DNA of 52,002 bases from an uncultured Clostridia bacterium (GCA_947630445.1 CANRHQ010000007.1:1-52002); one strand, 5' to 3'; positions 1 through 10,604 are shown, numbered from the stretch's first letter. The notes: generated by a model not told the origin, from the letters alone. Made by a program: numbers and translations.

Positions 1-1164
1 TTCTCATACTTTATTACAAAATGATTACCATTCATTTTATAAATTCTTTTTACTTTTTTAGGAAATTTGTAATCTTAATAATTTAAAAATTTTATTAAAT
101 TTTGCCTTTAAAAAATATATTATTTAACATTTTTATATTAATTTTTTCTTAATTTTTAAAATATATTTTTATTATTATTAATTTCTGATCTTTTTTCTAT
201 TTTTTATTATATTTTATTTTTTCTTTTTTCATTTTTATTTTCTATTTTTATATTTTTTATTTTTATATAAATTTCATAATTATTTTTTGTATATATTTTT
301 CTTTTTATTTTTTATTTTTAAATTTATTTGATTTATTTATTTTTGTTTTTATTTATTTTTTATTTTCTTTTTAATTTTATAAAATTTTTTATTATTTTTG
401 TTTATCTTTTTTTTCTATATTTTATTTTTTCTTTTTTCATTTTTATTTTATATTTTTACATTTTTTATTTTTATATAAATTTCATAATTATTTTTTGTAT
501 ATATTTTTCTTTTTATTTTTTATTTTTAAATTTATTTGATCTATTTATTTTTATAAAAATTTTTTATTACTATAAAATTTTATTAATAATAAAAAAATAA
601 TTAATTCTATTTTTATTTTTTATCCTATTTTATATATATTTTTTTACCAATTGCTAAAAAAATTTTTTCCAATTATGTTTTTAGTTATTTTTTTTAATTT
701 CTATAGACTTGTTAAAATTTATTGTTAAAAGTCCTATTTTTGTGCTTTTATTCTCTTTTTATTTTTTATAACTATTTTTATAATAATTCTGCTTCTCCCT
801 AGCATTTTGGGAATCAAAATTTTGATATTTGCTAGATTTTTTTACATATATTTACATTTTTTAATTGCATTAAAAAAATGAATTTTCCCCTTTTATGCTT
901 ATTTCCCCAATATTGAGACTATTACTTACGTTTTACCACTTATCTTTTTTCCAATCTACAACATATATTTTTAGCTATAATATAACCCTTTTAGTTCTAT
1001 CTTTTTATCCTTCAAAGTATTGATTTCCCTTGGTTTATAGAAATTATTTACAAACTTTACTTTATTTTAAATCCTTCATTTTTTTATATTATTCTTTATT
1101 ATTGTATTGGAAGTTTTTTATAATCCAATTTTGAAAAACATATGCCCTCAAATTAGATTCTTTA
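1..1164. other. Gene-free AT-rich low-complexity region
   Basis: This stretch is dominated by T-runs and A/T triplets on the plus strand. The open frames in it are only runs of Phe, Ile, Leu and Tyr without ribosome binding sites, so no gene is supported. It lies downstream of the VirB4-like gene and contains the direct repeat annotated separately. It could be decayed coding sequence from the same element, but no protein motif survives that I can see. Confidence 0.6.
211..553. repeat. Imperfect direct repeat, two copies of about 135 bp
   Basis: Positions 211-345 recur at 419-553, an offset of 208 bases. Only a few substitutions separate them, for example near 242 versus 450 and 251 versus 459. 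The most conserved core is the shared stretch ending ATTTATTTGAT. The identity is too long to be explained by A/T bias alone. No flanking target duplication or coding content is visible. Confidence 0.65.
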
Positions 1165-2946
1165 TTATTTTTCCATTTTTTTTGGAATTTTTTTATCTAA
1201 AATATTTTTTTCAAAATCACTTGCTTCAATTTTTACTAAAATATGTTCTTTTCCAACAAACATTAAACACTCTCCTCTTTGTAAAGATTTTATTTCTATT
1301 TTTTCTTTTTCTGATAAATTTGAGAATTGAGATAATAAATTAATATTTTCTTCTTCTAATGAAAAAAAAGTTTTTATACTTGAATTATTTAAAATGCTTT
1401 TTCCATAAGTTCCATTTTCTAGACTAAATAAATCTGAAATATCTTGAGTAATTGCTACACTACTACCACCATATTTTCTAATTGTTTTAAAAATTTTATA
1501 AATAAATTTCGCAACTTCTTTATTAGAAGTTACTCCTATCAACCTCCAAATTTCATCTAAATAAATTGCTTTTTTTATTTTTCTATTTATTTTTATTTTA
1601 TCCCAAAATAAATCAGTAAATAAATACATTCCATATTTTAAATTTTCCTCTCCTAATTCATATACATCTGCAATTATTATTTTTTTATTTAATTCAATAT
1701 TTGTATAATTATTAAAAAATTTTAATGATCCTTTTATAAATGGAATTAATTTTATTTTGAATTTTTTTGTTTTTTCATCATTTAAAATATTATATAAATC
1801 TTCTAATAATGGCATATCTTTACTAGTTTTAAATTTTTTATTTTTATAAAGCGTTTTATCATTAAATGTTATTCCTTTTATTTTATAAACTTCAATTATT
1901 TTTTCTTCTAATATTCCTTTTTCCTCTTCATTTAATTCTCCAAAAATTAAATTAAAAAATCCTATTAATTTTCCTATTTTCGTTGCTAAATATCCATGTT
2001 CATTTTCTTCAATACTTTCTTTTCTAATATCAAAAATATTTATATAATTTTGAGAAGTTGCTCCTATTTTTATTATTGTACCATTTAAATTTTCTCCTAA
2101 ATTAATATATTCTCTTTCTGGATCTATAATATATTGTTCTATTCCTAAAAGTGAATTTCTTAAAATTAATAATTTCGTATAAAATGACTTTCCCGCTCCG
2201 CTTGTTCCGAAAATACACATATTTGCATTTTTGTATTTATTAGTATTATATCGATCTATTAAAACTAACGAATTATTATAAATATTATTTCCTAAATAAA
2301 TTCCTTCTTCTTCAAAAATAGATGATGATATAAATGGATATGTACATACAATCCCATCTGTTAAAATATTTCTTCTTCCAACTTTTTTCATATCATTATT
2401 ATTTTCTGCAAGTGGAAGACAAGATAAAAATATTTGCTCCTGTCTAAAGTATGATCTTCTACTTTGCATACCCTTACTTAATAAAATTCCTTCTATTTTA
2501 TCTAAATTATATTCTAATTCTTTTTGCGTTTTTGAAAAAACATTCAAATAAATATATAAAAAATATACCTCCTCTCCATTAGTTTGTATTTCTTTTCTAA
2601 TATATTTTGCATCATTATATGCTGAAACTGCTATGTCTATATCTTGCCTATTTTCATTACTTTGTTTTATTTCTACGCCAACATTTCCTATATTATAAGT
2701 TAATTCTTTTAATATTTTTCTACTATCTGTTTTTTCATAAAATATTGAAATATTCATATTAATATTTGATTCCATTAAGGTTTTTAATAATATTTCATTA
2801 TTTTCTCTTGCATAATTAACGATAATAATTCCTGAATAATAATAGTCATCCATTTCTAAATATTTAGGATTTTTTAAATTTATATATGTTGGAGATATAA
2901 AATCTTTTATTGAAAATAAACTATTTTTTATTTTTTCTTTTTTTAT
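1165..2946 (-). CDS. VirB4-like T4SS ATPase (orphan copy, apparent ATA start)
   Basis: This is a cytoplasmic hexameric ATPase that powers T4SS assembly and substrate transfer. The Walker A motif GTSGAGKS lies near residue 246 and the Walker B motif YLDEIWRL near residue 462. The C-terminus looks complete. The first ATG is at 2853, but family-like sequence (IKDFISPTYI, matching ELIAPSGI in the copy at 22669) continues upstream of it in frame. The only codon at the right distance from the Shine-Dalgarno GGAGG (2955-2959, 8-base spacer) is ATA at 2944-2946, giving about 593 residues. It follows its partner gene by one base, suggesting translational coupling. No other T4SS gene is adjacent, so this is a relic or a minimal pair. 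ATPase identity is secure; whether the gene is functional is uncertain. Confidence 0.8.
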   Translation of the reverse strand: MKKEKIKNSLFSIKDFISPTYINLKNPKYLEMDDYYYSGIIIVNYARENNEILLKTLMESNINMNISIFYEKTDSRKILKELTYNIGNVGVEIKQSNENRQDIDIAVSAYNDAKYIRKEIQTNGEEVYFLYIYLNVFSKTQKELEYNLDKIEGILLSKGMQSRRSYFRQEQIFLSCLPLAENNNDMKKVGRRNILTDGIVCTYPFISSSIFEEEGIYLGNNIYNNSLVLIDRYNTNKYKNANMCIFGTSGAGKSFYTKLLILRNSLLGIEQYIIDPEREYINLGENLNGTIIKIGATSQNYINIFDIRKESIEENEHGYLATKIGKLIGFFNLIFGELNEEEKGILEEKIIEVYKIKGITFNDKTLYKNKKFKTSKDMPLLEDLYNILNDEKTKKFKIKLIPFIKGSLKFFNNYTNIELNKKIIIADVYELGEENLKYGMYLFTDLFWDKIKINRKIKKAIYLDEIWRLIGVTSNKEVAKFIYKIFKTIRKYGGSSVAITQDISDLFSLENGTYGKSILNNSSIKTFFSLEEENINLLSQFSNLSEKEKIEIKSLQRGECLMFVGKEHILVKIEASDFEKNILDKKIPKKMEK

Positions 2947-2947
2947 T

Positions 2948-3514
2948 TTAAATTCCTCCTTTATTATTTTCTAAAAATTTTTTTGAATTAAAAAATGAGA
3001 ATAAAATTTTTATTGTTTCTTCTTTTGAACATTCTGAAACAACATTACCACAACGAGATAAATTTTCTTTTATTTTAAAATATCTTTCACTTAATTCTTG
3101 TATAATATTTTCTTCTAAATTATTTATTTCTTCTTTTACTTCTATTTTTATTATTAAATAAATATTTTTTGAGGCAGATTTATTTTGATTATTTTTTTGT
3201 TGAATAAAATTTATATAATTTTCTAAATAATTTTTTATTATATTTTTATTTTCTTTTTCTGATTTTTTTAGATTTTGAATATGTTTTTCTAAATTTTCTT
3301 TTTTACTTTGAATTAAAATTTGCATATCGAAATTACATGATTTTAAAAAATTTTTATATGAATTTAAAATAGATTTTTTTTCAATTTCTGTTTTTAAATT
3401 AAAATTAATTGGTTGAACTTTTAATATTTTTATATATTTATTTTTTTTTATTTTTATAATTCCTCTATCTAATATATCTTCTATTGGAATCCATTTTTGT
3501 ATTGAATTATATAT
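2948..3514 (-). CDS. VirB4-partner protein of the orphan T4SS pair (apparent ATA start)
   Basis: This protein of about 188 residues precedes the VirB4-like gene. Its N-terminal part (GIIKIKKNKYIKILKVQPIN, then QILIQSKKENLE) aligns by eye with residues 70-130 of the T4SS accessory protein at 21522 (SMIIQKNGTRYLMVIGCQGI, then QIYIQTRSVNLE). The two VirB4 modules are therefore paralogous. The middle is a charged coiled-coil-like segment. Unlike its paralogue it lacks an N-terminal membrane helix and a long C-terminal tail. The first ATG (3325) lies inside the conserved domain. Upstream the frame opens with ATA at 3512-3514, directly after an in-frame TAA and 8 bases after GGAGG (3523-3527). The exact role of this partner family is unknown to me. 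Confidence 0.65.
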   Translation of the reverse strand: MYNSIQKWIPIEDILDRGIIKIKKNKYIKILKVQPINFNLKTEIEKKSILNSYKNFLKSCNFDMQILIQSKKENLEKHIQNLKKSEKENKNIIKNYLENYINFIQQKNNQNKSASKNIYLIIKIEVKEEINNLEENIIQELSERYFKIKENLSRCGNVVSECSKEETIKILFSFFNSKKFLENNKGGI

Positions 3515-3665
3515 TTATTTTTCCTCCTTTCATAATTTTTGAAAAAACTTTTTACATTGTACTTATTCTACTATCGTTTTTTTATTTTGTCAAGAAAATT
3601 ATTTCGACATTTTTCGACTATTAAAATTTTTTTTGAATAATTTTTTTAATATTGAACATAATACT

Positions 3666-4100
3666 ATTATAAGGTTAATATCAGTTGAGTTAAGAGTATT
3701 AGTAGATTAAATTTTAGTTTATTAATATTCGAGCAAAGATATTCATTAGTTTATTTTTATAGATTAATGTATGTCGGCGATAAAAATATATTATGTGTAT
3801 GCAAGCTGTATTTTATTAAAATTTTCAAGGATTATTTTTATATTTTTTATATGGTTAAATTATATATAATATATTTGAACTAAGATTTCTTTTATATTAT
3901 ATGGGATTGTTATTAGTCCCAAGTGGATGAATATGGTTTCTATTAATGTATTGGAGGTCGAGCAACTGGTTAATATATGTGGTGTATGGTTTATTTGTAT
4001 AGTGATATACATTAGATCAAACCACTATGTATATTAGCCTGAGTGAAGATTTTTATTAGCTTTATAGATAAGAGGGTTCCTTTTTAGGATACCCTCTTAT
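3666..4100 (+). ncRNA. Candidate large structured RNA of about 430 nt
   Basis: This 590-base gene gap folds into several long helices. Positions 3694-3730 form a 17-bp hairpin with a 3-base loop. Positions 3741-3754 pair with 3759-3772 (13 of 14). Positions 3968-3980 pair with 4027-4039 (13 of 13), enclosing GGTTT/AAACC and TGTAT/ATACA stems. Positions 3902-3921 form a TGGGA/TCCCA hairpin. Mismatches are almost all G·U as read on the plus strand, and would be A·C on the other strand. This points to a rightward transcript. TTGAAT (3633-3638) and CATAAT (3657-3662) could be its promoter, and the hairpin at 4068-4100 its terminator. I see no RNase P core (GAGGAAAGTCC), no tmRNA tRNA-like ends and no family I recognise. 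The boundaries are estimates. Confidence 0.55.
4068..4100. terminator. Hairpin between the candidate RNA and gyrB
   Basis: ATAAGAGGG (4068-4076) pairs with CCCTCTTAT (4092-4100), with an inner TCC/GGA stem. It lies just past the gyrB stop codon and at the end of the candidate RNA, so it can serve both strands. Neither side has a long T-run. Confidence 0.6.
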
Positions 4101-4104
4101 AATT

Positions 4105-6048
<1,944 letters not shown>

Positions 6049-6082
6049 TCAAATAGCACACTATGGAAAATATTTAATGTAC

Positions 6083-7156
6083 TTATTTTTTTTCAATAAC
6101 TTTTCCATCCATAACATTATACGAAAAATAATCTAAATTTTCAAGTAATAATTTTTCAGTACATGTTATTATAACTTGTATATTTTTTATATTTTTTAAA
6201 AAATTTTGTCTTCTTTTTTCATCTAATTCTGACATAAAATCATCTAATAATAAAACAGGTTGTTCTCCTATCTCATCATATATGACTTGGAGTTCTGATA
6301 ATTTCAAAGAAAGTACAGCTGTCCTATGTTGTCCTTGTGAACCATAAATTTCTACTTCTTTATCATTTATATATATAGTAAAATCATCTCTATGAATTCC
6401 TTTAGTTGTAAATCCTTTTAATATATCTAATTTTCTTCTTGATTTTAACTCATTAAAAAAATTTTGTCTAGTATCTGCAACTGAAAAATATTTTATTTCT
6501 ATTTTTTCTTTTTGATCTGTTATACCATTATGAATATTTTCTATTTTATTTTTTATTTTTTCTATAAATTCTTTTCTATATTCATATATTTTTATTCCAT
6601 ATTCTACTAATTTTTCATCCCAAATATCTAAAAGATTTTCATCTTTATTTTCAACTCTTATTTGTTTTAAATAATTATTTCTTTGTTCTAATGTTTTTAA
6701 ATATAAAGTTAAAATATGAATATAATTAGGTCTTAATTGACTTATCATAATATCTAAAAATTTTCTTCTTCCTTGAGGTCCATCTTTTAATATGTTTATA
6801 TCATCTGGAGTAAAAATTACTATATTTATATTTCCTAATAATTCACTTAATTTTTTTAATTTTACACCATTTAAATATATTTGTTTTTGATTATTTAATT
6901 GAATTTTTATTTTTCCATTTCTATCTTTTTTTTCAAATTCAATTTCTACACATGCACTATCTTCATTAAATTTTATTAATTCTTTTTCTTTATTTGTTCT
7001 ATAAGACTTTCCTATACTACTTAAAAAAATTGACTCTATAATATTTGTTTTTCCTTGTGCATTTTCACCATAAAAAACATTAATATTTTCATGTAAATTA
7101 ATTTCTTGATCACTATAATTTCTAAAATTCTTTAATTTTATATTTTTTATCCACAT
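6083..7156 (-). CDS. recF: DNA replication and repair protein RecF
   Basis: RecF is an SMC-like ATPase that binds gapped DNA and, with RecO and RecR, loads RecA at stalled forks. The N-terminus has LKNFRNYSDQEI and the Walker A motif GENAQGKT. The C-terminal signature and Walker B region includes GSQGQHRTAVLSLKL and LLLDDFMSELD. The start at 7156 is preferred over the ATG at 7168 because the latter overlaps the Shine-Dalgarno GGAG, giving 357 residues. The small S4-type gene that often sits between dnaN and recF is absent. A terminator separates recF from dnaN, so recF-gyrB probably has its own promoter in 7157-7390, though I see no clear one. RecR, its partner, is encoded at 51290. Confidence 0.97.
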   Translation of the reverse strand: MWIKNIKLKNFRNYSDQEINLHENINVFYGENAQGKTNIIESIFLSSIGKSYRTNKEKELIKFNEDSACVEIEFEKKDRNGKIKIQLNNQKQIYLNGVKLKKLSELLGNINIVIFTPDDINILKDGPQGRRKFLDIMISQLRPNYIHILTLYLKTLEQRNNYLKQIRVENKDENLLDIWDEKLVEYGIKIYEYRKEFIEKIKNKIENIHNGITDQKEKIEIKYFSVADTRQNFFNELKSRRKLDILKGFTTKGIHRDDFTIYINDKEVEIYGSQGQHRTAVLSLKLSELQVIYDEIGEQPVLLLDDFMSELDEKRRQNFLKNIKNIQVIITCTEKLLLENLDYFSYNVMDGKVIEKK

Positions 7157-7391
7157 TTTTTTCTCCATTTGTATTATTTTTTTTAATATAAAATTATATT
7201 TAAAAAAAATAAAAATGTCTTATTTTTGATTTTCGTGCGTTTTGTTTTTATGTAACCTTTTTTACTTTTTTTTATTTATTTTTTATCTTTTTTTATCTAT
7301 TTTTTTTGATTTTTTTCTATTTTATTTGATTTATTTTAATTTTAATTATTTTTATTTATTTATATTTTATGTTTACTGTGTTATAATAATT

Positions 7392-7422
7392 AAAAAAAAG
7401 TCAGAGTTTTTTCCCTCTGACT
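7392..7422 (-). terminator. Intrinsic terminator of dnaN
   Basis: On the minus strand AGTCAGAG (7422-7415) pairs with CTCTGACT (7406-7399) and is followed by a run of T. It begins just past the dnaN stop codon. The rest of the dnaN-recF gap (7157-7391) is T-rich low-complexity sequence without other features. Confidence 0.85.
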
Positions 7423-7427
7423 AAAAT

Positions 7428-8543
7428 TTATTCTTTTAATCTTATTGGTAAAATCATATAAATATAATCATTGTTTTCAACAGATTTTATTAAACATGGG
7501 GATATATTTGTTCCAAATTCAACAAAAACTTCTTCATCTTCTATTACTTTTAAACTATCTAAAAAATATTTTGGATTAAATCCTGCTTCTATATTTTTTC
7601 CTTCTGTAGAAATATATATTTCTTCTTTTGCATCTCCTGTTTGATTTGTACAAGAAATTGTTATTTTTCCTATATCAACAGTTACAGTTACAGGATATTT
7701 CTTTTCTTTTTCTATTGAAGATGATGAAATTAAACTAATTCTTTCAAAACTATCTTGTAAATTATTTTTATTTACTCTAATTCTAGTCTCCCAATTACTA
7801 GGTATTACAGATTTATAATTTAAAAATTCTCCATCTAGTATTCGAGTTACTACTTTACAATTTTCCATTTCAAATAATGCTTGATTTTTTGAAATTCCTA
7901 TTCTTATATGATCAAAAGAATCTAATAAAATTTTATTAACTTCATTTAATGTTTTTCCAGGAATTACTGCTTTAAAATCATTTACTTTTGTTTGTAAATA
8001 TATACTTCTTAATGCTAATCTAAAACCATCTACAGCAACTACATTTAACTTATTATTTTCCACTTCAAATAAACAACCTGTGAATATTGGTCTATTTTCT
8101 TCTGTGCTAACTGCAAATATTGTTTTTCTAATCATATTTTTTAACATATTTTGCTCTAAATCTATAGAATTTTCTATTTCTATTTTTGGTAATTCAGGAA
8201 ATTCTTCTGGATTCATAGTTGTTAACTTATATAAAGCTCCTTCACATTCTATCTCTAAAAAATTATTTTCATTTAAAGAAATATATATTTCAGAATCAGG
8301 TAATTTTCTAATTATTTCACTGAACATAATAGCATTAACAACTGTACTGCCTTGTTCTTTTACTTCACATTTCATTACATATTCTATACCTATTTCTAAA
8401 TCATATGTTGTTAATTTTATTTCATCATCATTAGTTTGAATAAGTATTCCTTCTAATATTGGCATTGTTGTTTTAGATGCAACACCTTTTACTACGGAAT
8501 TTAATGCTTTAAGGATATTATCCTTATAACAGGTTATTTTCAT
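7428..8543 (-). CDS. dnaN: DNA polymerase III beta sliding clamp
   Basis: This is the ring-shaped processivity clamp that tethers DNA polymerase III to DNA. The length of 371 residues fits the family. The N-terminus MKITCYKDNILKALNSVVKG and the C-terminus YIYMILPIRLKE, with the usual terminal P-I-R/M-L region that forms the client-binding pocket, are typical. The start ATG follows AAAGGAGAG. It lies downstream of dnaA across the unwinding half of oriC. A terminator follows, so it is likely a single-gene unit or read through from dnaA. Confidence 0.98.
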   Translation of the reverse strand: MKITCYKDNILKALNSVVKGVASKTTMPILEGILIQTNDDEIKLTTYDLEIGIEYVMKCEVKEQGSTVVNAIMFSEIIRKLPDSEIYISLNENNFLEIECEGALYKLTTMNPEEFPELPKIEIENSIDLEQNMLKNMIRKTIFAVSTEENRPIFTGCLFEVENNKLNVVAVDGFRLALRSIYLQTKVNDFKAVIPGKTLNEVNKILLDSFDHIRIGISKNQALFEMENCKVVTRILDGEFLNYKSVIPSNWETRIRVNKNNLQDSFERISLISSSSIEKEKKYPVTVTVDIGKITISCTNQTGDAKEEIYISTEGKNIEAGFNPKYFLDSLKVIEDEEVFVEFGTNISPCLIKSVENNDYIYMILPIRLKE

Positions 8544-8876
8544 TTTGCCTCTCTCCTTTATTAATTATTAAATATAATATAAATATTATTAGTAGTAATA
8601 GTATTAGGCTCTGTGGATAATGTGGAAAACCATGTGGAAATAATGAGCCCCTAAGAAAAATTTATGTGTATAACTTAGTGGAAAAATTTTAATTTTTTCC
8701 ACATTGAAAAATTTATTTTGTTGAAAAATGATTTATAAACAGTTTTTCAACATTAAATTAACAATATGTTGTGGAGAACTAATCGACCGGTTCCGTAAGT
8801 AAAGATAACTTTTTTGCAACCGAGCAATTGTTCTCAAAACAAATTTTCAAAAATATCTTTAAAATATTTTTATTGT
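8544..8876. other. oriC, unwinding half between dnaA and dnaN
   Basis: This 333-base gap holds a DnaA-box cluster: 8612-8620 TGTGGATAA, 8621-8629 TGTGGAAAA, 8633-8641 TGTGGAAAT, 8665-8673 TGTGTATAA and 8695-8703 TTTTCCACA. Next to the first box lie a short GC cluster (8608-8611) and DnaA-trios. Box clusters on both sides of dnaA match the bipartite origin known from Bacillus subtilis. A G/C-richer patch at 8774-8835 holds nested inverted repeats, GAGAAC/GTTCTC and CGGTT/AACCG. Their role is unknown. Confidence 0.88.
8584..8607 (+). other. DnaA-trio array (origin unwinding element)
   Basis: Eight consecutive triplets read TAT TAT TAG TAG TAA TAG TAT TAG, followed by GCTC and then the DnaA box TGTGGATAA at 8612. 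This is the arrangement of the bacterial basal unwinding system, in which DnaA loaded at the box spreads onto single-stranded trios. It places strand opening at roughly 8560-8607, beside the dnaN start. Confidence 0.78.
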
Positions 8877-10232
8877 CTATTGTTCACCATTTATGATTAT
8901 ATTTTTCACACTTTCCACAATTAATTTTGTGTTAGTTTTTTCTTTGATTTCTTTTTCTATTTTTTTACAAGCATGCATTACTGTTGAATGATCTCTATTT
9001 CCAAAATCTTCTCCTATTTTTGGATATGACATATTTGCGACTTCTCTACACAAGTACATTGCAATTTGTCTTGGAAAAGCTATCTCATTTGAACGTTTAT
9101 TACTTGATAAATCATCTTTATTTATATTAAAATATTTGGCAATAGTTTCCATTACGAAATCTGATGATAGAACTTTTTCACTTGCTGCTTTAAATTCATT
9201 AATGGTATTTTCTGTTAATTCTATAGTAATAGGACTATGTGTAAGTGAAGCTCTTGCAATAATTTTATTAAATACTCCTTCTAATTCTCTAATGTTTGAA
9301 TCTATTTTATTTGCAATATTTGCCAAAATATTATCATCAACTATAATGTTTTCTTCTTGAGCTTTTTTTCTTAATATGGCTAAACGTGTTTCATAATCTG
9401 GACAAGAAATATCTGCTAATAATCCCCATTCAAACCTTGATTTTAACCTATCTTCAAGAAAAGGAATATCTCTTGGAGGTTTATCACTGGAAATAATAAT
9501 TTGTTTTTTATCTTCATATAAAGCATTAAATGTGTGGAAAAATTCTTCTTGAACTCTTTCTTTTCCAGCTATAAATTGAATATCATCTATAAGTAAAACA
9601 TCTATAGTTCTATATTTATTTCTAAAAACCTCATTTTTATTATCTTTTATCGCATTTATTAATTGATTTGTGAATTTTTCTGATGTTACATATAAAATTT
9701 TTGCAGTTCTATTATTTTGTAAGATCCTATTTCCTATGGCTTGCATTAAGTGAGTTTTTCCTAATCCTACTCCACCATACAAAAATAAAGGATTATAAGA
9801 TTCACCTGGTTTATCGCCTACTGCTATAGCAGCTGCATGAGCAAATCTATTATTATTACCTACTACAAAAGTTTCAAATGTATATTTTGGATTTAAAGTT
9901 CTATTTGAAGTTTCAATATCTGTTTCTTGTGAATTGTCTTGAGAACTAGAAATTATTGATTTATTTCCTGTATCTTTATTTTGCTCTTCTAAAATTACAG
10001 AAAAGGTCCATTCTCTATTTGTTAAATATTTAAAAGTATTAAGAACTAAATCAGCATAACGAGTTTGTAACATTTCCTGATTATAAGGAGAAGCTACTTT
10101 AAAGACGATATGATTATCATTTATTTCTACTATTTCTAAGGTTTTAAACCAAGTATCATAAGCAATTTGAGTAGTTTCACTTTTAAGCAATTCTTTTGCT
10201 TTATTAAGTAATTCGTCTTTATCAATAGGCAT
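8877..10232 (-). CDS. dnaA: Chromosomal replication initiator DnaA
   Basis: DnaA is the AAA+ initiator that binds DnaA boxes and melts oriC. Domain I is at residues 1-85. Domain II is a short Ser/Asn/Thr-rich linker. Domain III has Walker A GGVGLGKTHLMQAIG and Walker B VLLIDDIQFIAG. Domain IV ends with the DNA-binding signature GNRDHSTVMHACKKI. The start is placed at 10232 (MPIDKDELL), which follows AAAGGATG; the ATG at 10250 would overlap that binding site. This gives 451 residues. DnaA boxes around its promoter suggest autoregulation. Confidence 0.98.
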   Translation of the reverse strand: MPIDKDELLNKAKELLKSETTQIAYDTWFKTLEIVEINDNHIVFKVASPYNQEMLQTRYADLVLNTFKYLTNREWTFSVILEEQNKDTGNKSIISSSQDNSQETDIETSNRTLNPKYTFETFVVGNNNRFAHAAAIAVGDKPGESYNPLFLYGGVGLGKTHLMQAIGNRILQNNRTAKILYVTSEKFTNQLINAIKDNKNEVFRNKYRTIDVLLIDDIQFIAGKERVQEEFFHTFNALYEDKKQIIISSDKPPRDIPFLEDRLKSRFEWGLLADISCPDYETRLAILRKKAQEENIIVDDNILANIANKIDSNIRELEGVFNKIIARASLTHSPITIELTENTINEFKAASEKVLSSDFVMETIAKYFNINKDDLSSNKRSNEIAFPRQIAMYLCREVANMSYPKIGEDFGNRDHSTVMHACKKIEKEIKEKTNTKLIVESVKNIIINGEQ

Positions 10233-10268
10233 ATTAAAACATCCTTTCAAAATAAAAAATTAAAAAAG

Positions 10269-10300
10269 TTATCCACAAAGTTTTCCACAAGTGTGGATAA
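10269..10300. promoter_or_regulatory. DnaA-box cluster upstream of dnaA (proximal)
   Basis: There are three boxes: TTATCCACA at 10269-10277, TTTTCCACA at 10281-10289, and TGTGGATAA at 10292-10300 in inverted orientation. They lie between the dnaA promoter and its start codon, a position suited to both origin function and repression of dnaA. Confidence 0.88.
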
Positions 10301-10393
10301 AAATGTAATAAATTTGTAATAAAAAAGCATTTATGACAAACAAAATTTTAGTTTTTCTTTTTTAGATAAATCTGTTTTTTATATACATTTTAT

Positions 10394-10423
10394 ATAATAT
10401 CAAAATATTACATTAATAGTCAA
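10394..10423 (-). promoter_or_regulatory. Predicted dnaA promoter
   Basis: On the minus strand TTGACT (10423-10418) is followed after 18 bases by TATTAT (10399-10394). It is flanked by DnaA boxes on both sides. Confidence 0.6.
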
Positions 10424-10429
10424 GATTAT

Positions 10430-10481
10430 TGTGGATAATTTTTTATAAAATGTGGATAAATATAAAAAAACATGTGGAAAA
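10430..10481. promoter_or_regulatory. DnaA-box cluster upstream of dnaA (distal)
   Basis: The boxes are TGTGGATAA at 10430-10438 and 10451-10459, and TGTGGAAAA at 10473-10481. Together with 10269-10300 they form the second half of a bipartite origin in the gap 10233-10604. The rest of that gap is plain A/T-rich sequence. Confidence 0.85.
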
Positions 10482-10604
10482 CTATGAAGTATTACAAAAA
10501 TATTACAAAAAATTGGTAATTTTTTATCTTTATACAATATTTTTTTGTAAAAATCAATAGTAAAAAAAATAAAAATCAAAAAATTTAAAATTTTCCAAAT
10601 AGTA

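Noticed and set aside
328..600. 90-residue open frame of Phe/Ile/Leu/Tyr
   Set aside because: Pure low-complexity translation of T-rich DNA, no ribosome binding site, lies across the direct repeat.
3666..4100. RNase P RNA or tmRNA as identity of the structured RNA
   Set aside because: No GAGGAAAGTCC core, no ACAGAA-type conserved elements, no tRNA-like ends with T-loop, and no tag-peptide frame were seen.
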